NCBI GenBank assembly: GCA_021464415.1
Contig: CM038468.1
Location: 37,312,969-37,376,968, forward strand
Source of the DNA: Lonicera japonica
Taxonomy: Eukaryota > Streptophyta > Magnoliopsida > Dipsacales > Caprifoliaceae
Length of the DNA stretch: 64,000 nt
Reading direction: 5' to 3'
Every line of letters begins with the position of its first letter. Position 1 is the first letter of the stretch. The notes under the pieces were generated by a model. The model was not told where the DNA came from and made no database searches. It was given only the letters and a program-made list of their open reading frames with translations. Positions 60,301 to 64,000 of this stretch are shown here, in pieces. The translations under genes and the position numbers were made by a program.

Positions 60301-60765
60301 AAATTATTTATGAAATTATAAAAAATTATTGATGTATCCTCAATGTATCATATCCAATTCTTTTATGATATAGTTGATATTTGTATGCTATGCATATACT
60401 TTTTACATCCTTTACACACACGTTTCTTATTAATTCTGTGCTTAAAATTTTACACTATATGGAATATTATTAATTTATGTATTTACTTGTCCACATGCAA
60501 AAGTCGTCCATGTTGGGTAATGGGTACGGACATGACGTTTTCTTAGAAGTCTATATGCCTCCTAGCTTTATATTATCACCTCCTTAAGATTGCCTTTTCC
60601 TCATAAACATTTCATTGTTAAGGTTTAGATTGGGGTTCGACTCCAAATTACTAAATAATATTTTAATTTCTTATAGGTGCTTGATAATCTTCCACATGAT
60701 CTTATTTATTCAGAAAATCAAGTTTCACCATGGATGGAAGTGTGGGTTGAAAAGCAACATGACAG
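51010..60765 (+). CDS. mitochondrial MidA/NDUFAF7-type (DUF185) SAM-dependent methyltransferase, 5' nine exons
   Basis: Nine exons join in frame: 51010-51055, 51131-51207, 51746-51857, 53590-53672, 55205-55270, 56219-56319, 58049-58167, 58657-58697 and 60677-60765. They give 244 codons plus two bases. The start at 51,010 gives MISRINRPLFFHFSK, Arg/Ser-rich and lacking acids, as in mitochondrial presequences. Then come VRDFIHSALYDPDHGYFSQ, WFTPVELFKPWYAHGIAEAI, the SAM-binding loop EIGGGSGT (residues 131-138), SVEISSSLAKKQ and MLEVLDNLPHDLIYSENQ. NDUFAF7 of this family methylates an arginine of a complex I subunit. Plant members form a related branch whose substrate is not settled. The last exons (about half the usual length) lie beyond 64,000. 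No coding break was seen. Confidence 0.9.
51258..51780 (+). repeat. triplicated intron-end/exon-3 start of the methyltransferase gene
   Basis: Three copies of AATTYAAGTTGTATTATTTG, then GGAAAT, a T-rich tract, TGTAG and GTTAGRGA occur at 51,258-51,345, 51,381-51,446 and 51,684-51,780. Each ends in an acceptor followed by the first codons of exon 3. Only the third runs on into the full exon. Copy 1 dissolves into an AT/GT microsatellite. Copy 2 runs about 70 bp and ends CCAAAG|GTACT, a potential decoy exon. Confidence 0.88.
51341..51382. repeat. (AT)n(GT)n microsatellite
   Basis: ATATATATAT followed by about 12 GT repeats in intron 2 of the methyltransferase gene. Confidence 0.95.
51938..52142. 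mobile_element. Stowaway-type MITE in intron 3
   Basis: Starts CTCCCTCCATCCCAAATAAA and ends, read inward, CTCCCACTTTCCCAAATTAA. It is flanked by TA on both sides (51,936-51,937 and 52,143-52,144), as for Tc1/mariner-derived Stowaway elements. About 205 bp. Confidence 0.85.
52143..53589. other. rest of intron 3 of the methyltransferase gene
   Basis: No recognised element. A 168-codon open frame at 52,901-53,407 runs into a T-run and a G-run and lacks any domain. It is judged spurious. Confidence 0.5.
53673..55204. other. intron 4 of the methyltransferase gene
   Basis: About 1.5 kb of intron with no clear transposon ends. A (CT)n run lies at about 55,155-55,168. Confidence 0.45.
55566..55649. 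repeat. 42-bp tandem duplication in intron 5
   Basis: Two copies of a 42-bp unit starting AATTTGCTATCATA (55,566 and 55,608), differing at one base. Confidence 0.95.
55675..55990. mobile_element. hAT-type MITE, TAGGGATGGCAA family, copy 3
   Basis: Left end GTTGGGATGGCAAAAC; right end read inward TAGGGATGGCAAAATG. It is flanked by a perfect 8-bp duplication CCCCTTTT (55,667-55,674 and 55,991-55,998). About 316 bp, with GGGTT-rich interior like the copies at 4,349 and 40,648. It lies in intron 5 of the methyltransferase gene. Confidence 0.9.
56715..56912. mobile_element. diverged Stowaway-like MITE in intron 6
   Basis: TTTCCCAAAATAAGAG on the left is matched by TTCCCAAATTAAGAGTC read inward from the right. 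Similar in type to the element at 51,938 but more degraded. Borders approximate. Confidence 0.5.
56913..58048. other. rest of intron 6 of the methyltransferase gene
   Basis: No recognised element or coding signal. Confidence 0.4.
58241..58509. mobile_element. GTTGGAAAATGATTG MITE, copy 1 (intron 7)
   Basis: Left end GGGCCCATCTGATAAAAAGT, then GTTGGAAAATGATTG; right end read inward GGGCTTTATTGATAGAAC, then AGTTGGAAAATGATTGC. ATAATA is present on both sides. 269 bp; no ORF. A sister copy occupies the next intron. Confidence 0.8.
59004..59282. mobile_element. GTTGGAAAATGATTG MITE, copy 2 (intron 8)
   Basis: Begins GGTCCGTTTGATGAAAAAGC, then TGGAAAATGATTG. The right end read inward is GGGGGTGTGTGATAAG, then AAAGTTGGAAAATGATGG. 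Co-linear with the copy at 58,241 through GATTTGGTGAGATGTTCT and CACCAAATC. Target duplication unclear. Confidence 0.75.
59283..60676. other. rest of intron 8 of the methyltransferase gene
   Basis: AT-rich. Stretches near 59,320-59,640 are less AT-rich but show no recognised domain or repeat ends. Confidence 0.4.
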
Positions 60766-60851
60766 GTGAACAACTGTTTTCAGCTAATGTCACTATATCT
60801 TTTTGTGGAGCACATACCATTATGACATCTTATTGGGTAGAATTGTTAAGG

Positions 60852-61150
60852 CCCTGTTTGGTTGTCCTCCAATTTAAAAAATTGGCCGTTCAAAATTACT
60901 TAACTTATGAATTATCTAAATATGGTGTTTCTTTGTAAAAATGAACTAACATTAAATGTTATGAGCCTAATTTAATTCCTAAGGCATTGAATAAGACAAC
61001 GTACAGATAAAGCTGAAATTAGATAATTCACAATCATCTATAAGTTCGTGGAGGCAAAAATGAAGCTAAACAAATTTTTGTTAAAATAAAAGAATTGAAA
61101 ATTTGAAATGAACTAATTTATGTCAATTAGACAAATTGCAACCAAATAAG
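60852..61150. mobile_element. GGCCCTGTTTGGTTG MITE downstream of exon 9
   Basis: Left end GGCCCTGTTTGGTTGTCC; right end read inward GCGCTTATTTGGTTGCAATT. Typical of Tourist/hAT MITEs. Target duplication not clear. Confidence 0.6.
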
Positions 61151-62698
61151 CGCTACGTCAGTGGGTAGTGTAAGCTAGATTGACAATTTGAGTGATGCAT
61201 GTGAAATGGTTACCAACATATATCAACAGCCTTATATTTAGTGTTCTATCAGTTTATTATGTGAGCGAGCTTTTATTTGTTTGTTAAAAAAAAATGCACA
61301 AGACTATTGGTCACCTACCATTTCTTGCGTTAGTTCTTCTTGAGCTAAAAAATCTGTTCAACTTAGTTGCATATTAAAGCAAGGACTTTATGTGGCTGAC
61401 TGCCTGGAAATTTGTAAACCAGTTGTTAATAAATAGTGAGTGAAAAGATAAAGTCAAACTTATTAAGAACTGTTATGAATTTTTTAATTGCGCTTCACAC
61501 TAAAGAGTAGAGAAACTGACTAGCATTAGATTAAATCGTTAGACATTGTAATAAAATTCTAAGTTTGGTATTAACACAATTTTGTAACCTACTTTTAGAA
61601 ATATAACTTTAATTTGAGATGTATCAAAAAGGAAAGTGGAACTCTTTATTTGAGACAGAGGAGTATGCCGGTAGGATAAATTGGATATTCTTCTTCTTCT
61701 TCTTCTTCTTTTTTTTGGTTAACAATACAAGAGAATACATCGGCTTTTTTTTGGTTAACAATACAAGAGAATACATCGGCTTTGGTCCCTCTAAAATTCT
61801 TATGCATCTTCAGCAAGATTCATTATCTTTGTTTGAAGCACTGAATACTGATTCTTAAAATGTCATGTTTCTTTAGAGTCAGATGGACCTTTTGTTACTG
61901 TTAAAAATAGCTCTTGTTCTTTTGCCCTATACCAAGTGATGGAACAATGAAGAAAAACATGATCAATACGCTCACCCACTACTCCTCAACAAATACAGAA
62001 AAGGGGAAATCTGTCAAAAGAGCAAAAGACAATATTCGCTAGAGGACGCTGCATCAGTACCAAACTAGGATCTTTTATTAACCCAAATTTGGCCATAACC
62101 CTTCATGACAACAGATAGCAAAGCTGTGAACTTCGTAATTTCCCTCAACATTGAATTTCCATTAAAAAGAAAAATTCCAAGTAACAATCATGAGAGGAAG
62201 AATTAGAAACAAAAGAAGCAATATATTTCCAAGCAATGAAACTTCAAAGGAAGAATCCTTGATACAAGCATTCTTCTAGAACTGAATTGAGATACTATCC
62301 CCCACTTTAGAGCTGATGAGTGAAAAAAATGAAGACAATCGCTGAGAAATTTATTTCCAAGGACAATAAAACGACCATTTAAATGAGAATCCTATCATTG
62401 AGCTAAATGCTACTTGCTCCTAATGATATAGCACCTCAGCGATTCCTGTTCTAGTTGAAATGGCTACATCCATTTTCATACAGAAGTCTTATTTCTCTTA
62501 ACTAGATTAAACGTAGCCATCTTCTTTTTTCCTTCAGCATTGCATTCAACATCATGCATTTATTGTGTCTCCTTTAAAGGTGGTAAACAACAATATTTGT
62601 TGTACAAACCAATCAGGTGAACGCCTTATTAGGAAATTTAGTTGAACTATGGAATTATGGATTTTAAGCATCGGTGGATCAAATCAAGTTGACCCTTC
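61151..62698. other. intron 9 sequence with a short tandem duplication and a possible LINE trace
   Basis: A 36-bp unit with GGTTAACAATACAAGAG occurs twice (about 61,709-61,744 and 61,745-61,780) after a (TTC)n run. The block at about 61,930-62,100 gives, on the minus strand, GERIDHVFLHCS, like the zinc-binding end of LINE reverse transcriptases, but evidence is thin. No methyltransferase exon could be found here. Confidence 0.4.
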
Positions 62699-63009
62699 TG
62701 ATAAGAACCATTTCCCTCAAAAGTTTAAGTTGTTAGGTAGTGGGCCAACAATATATATCATGCTTTCCAACACTCCCTCTCACGTGTGATCCCCACTCGC
62801 ACCTGGAGAGACAAACCAAAGTGCACCTAGTGCACAGCCATCAAATAGTGCAATTTTACTAATGCAAATGGACGAAACAAATGAAAACGTCAGGACTTGA
62901 ACCCAAGACCTTGCAGTAACTAGTGGTTTGATACTATGTTAAGAACCATTCCCCCGAAAGCTTAAGTTGTTAGGTTATGAGCTAACAACGTATATCATGG
63001 TTTCCAACA
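62699..63009 (-). mobile_element. TRIM, copy 2
   Basis: Terminal repeats of 74 bp (62,699-62,772) and 73 bp (62,937-63,009), in the same family as the element at 3,902. On the minus strand they begin TGTTGGAAA and share TTGTTGGCCCACTACCTAAC-like sequence. Flanks CCTTC and CCTAC suggest a 5-bp duplication with one change. The purine tract GTGAGAGGGAG is intact. The primer site (TAGTATCAAACC) has decayed. Antisense to the methyltransferase gene. Confidence 0.88.
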
Positions 63010-63708
63010 CCTACTACCAAGAAAGATGTATTTCTCCCTTCAAATAGCTAGACATGTTGATTACTCAACAATAGTAGAGTTTTACTTGCTTTCCAAGAGT
63101 ATGCTAAGTATCCGTAGCAATTTGGCAGTCTCACATCTTGAAAAGTTCTTCCAGGAAGATATCCTAAAACATTGGATGATTCATAATAAGTTGTTTTACT
63201 TGACAAAACTCTTTCCATTGATCTTCTTAACAGATAATAATGGAAACAATGGGAGCAATATCATAAAATCCTTCAAAGGGATTATTGAACTCCAGAAAAT
63301 CCACAAAGGTGACATAACTCATTAGTCAAACTCAAATGATTACAATAGGAGGCCGAAGGCCTTTCAAGGATATTCTTGGAGGCCCATAAATCCTATAGAA
63401 AATTAAATAAAACAACTAAATTTATTGGGGGAGGACTGGACATACCCTAATTCTATGGGAGCTTTCAAGGTTATATGATTGTTGGATATTTGTATGGACT
63501 GAGCAGCAGTAGCCTATTGATAGGTTCATCTTTTGTATTTGTTTATACCTGATACATTCCTTTACTTTTATGTACATCTAGTCCACCTTTATTCTCTTTC
63601 ATAAAATATTTCTCTTATCCCCGGAAAAAAGGTAATTGAAGCCTTATGTAATATTGGATACTCGATAAAAGAGAAGTTAACCCTAAATCTAAAAAACTTG
63701 GTTAAAAT
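63010..63708. other. no feature recognised
   Basis: Presumed intron 9 of the methyltransferase gene. No exon with the expected downstream protein sequence, RNA gene or element end was found. Confidence 0.4.
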
Positions 63709-64000
63709 CAATGCTCTAAAAAGTGCTAGGCCTAAACCCAAGGGGTTGCCACAGCGGTAAGGGCAAACTTGGGACTGTGTGGGTAGGCACATGGTCTCAG
63801 GTTCGATTCCCCGCTGCGTGAAACCTTTCTTGGGCCATTGGGGGCGTCTTCCAGTCGAGCAACCAGGGCCTCATGGGATTAGTGGGGGTGGGGCCCAGAT
63901 ACCCATGGTTATCAAAAAAAAAAATAAAAAAATAAAAAGTGCTAGGCCTAAGGTGGACAGTGGAGGTTGCTATGCGCTAGGCAGCTATAGTTAATTTTTT
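63709..64000. mobile_element. second copy of the CAATGTTCTAAA-type MITE, running off the window
   Basis: Starts CAATGCTCTAAAAAGTGCTA, like the element at 366, then CTAGG-rich sequence. It is interrupted 27 bp from its end by a SINE. The far end is beyond 64,000. Confidence 0.65.
63736..63932 (+). mobile_element. tRNA-derived SINE, copy 2, with 19-bp target duplication
   Basis: About 197 bp, from ACCCAAGGGGTTGCC to an A-rich tail. It has a perfect B box GGTTCGATTCC at 63,800-63,810 and an A-box-like stretch near the start. It is flanked by identical 19-bp copies of TAAAAAGTGCTAGGCCTAA (63,717-63,735 and 63,933-63,951), so it is a recent, target-primed insertion. Confidence 0.95.

Overview
This 64 kb window is nuclear DNA from a flowering plant, most likely a eudicot. 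Two host genes with many small exons sit at its edges, with GT-AG splice sites and AT-rich introns full of plant-type transposable elements. No bacterial, organellar, rRNA or CRISPR features are visible. The sequence alone does not identify the species.

Left edge (1-9.0 kb, minus strand): six exons of a type II membrane protein of the plant O-fucosyltransferase-like class (motif HVRRGD). Its 3' end is cut by the window edge. Its introns carry a SINE nested in a MITE, a miniature LTR retrotransposon (TRIM), a hAT MITE, a foldback element and a LINE fragment.

Right edge (51.0-60.8 kb, plus strand): nine exons of a mitochondrial MidA/NDUFAF7-type (DUF185) SAM-dependent methyltransferase. Its C-terminal exons lie beyond the window. 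The start of its third exon and the preceding acceptor are present three times.

The 42 kb between the two genes is a transposon island. From left to right:
- a MITE with an AT-rich minisatellite (9.1-10.0 kb);
- a complex tandem array with a unit of about 4.1 kb that carries four copies of an unrecognised minus-strand coding remnant (12.4-21.7 kb), interrupted by a Harbinger-type MITE and a CACTA-type terminus;
- a 9.2 kb hAT element with a perfect 8-bp target duplication (25,622-34,800) and a broken BED-type transposase, itself split by a truncated Ty3/gypsy element (LTR, primer site, gag);
- a decayed CACTA (En/Spm) element on the minus strand with TNP2-like and Transposase_24-like remnants (about 34.8-41.9 kb);
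- a tandem array with four copies of a zinc-knuckle plus acidic-tail coding remnant (41.9-48.4 kb), interrupted by a 2.4 kb Mutator-like element and several nested MITEs.

The most useful observations are exact target duplications and paralogous empty sites that let nested insertions be ordered, the exon-3 triplication in the methyltransferase gene, the unidentified coding remnant of the 4.1 kb array, a 100-bp module shared by the two arrays, and tRNA-like promoter boxes beside the primer site of the TRIM elements. All coding calls come from reading translations and splice sites by eye. No database search was run.
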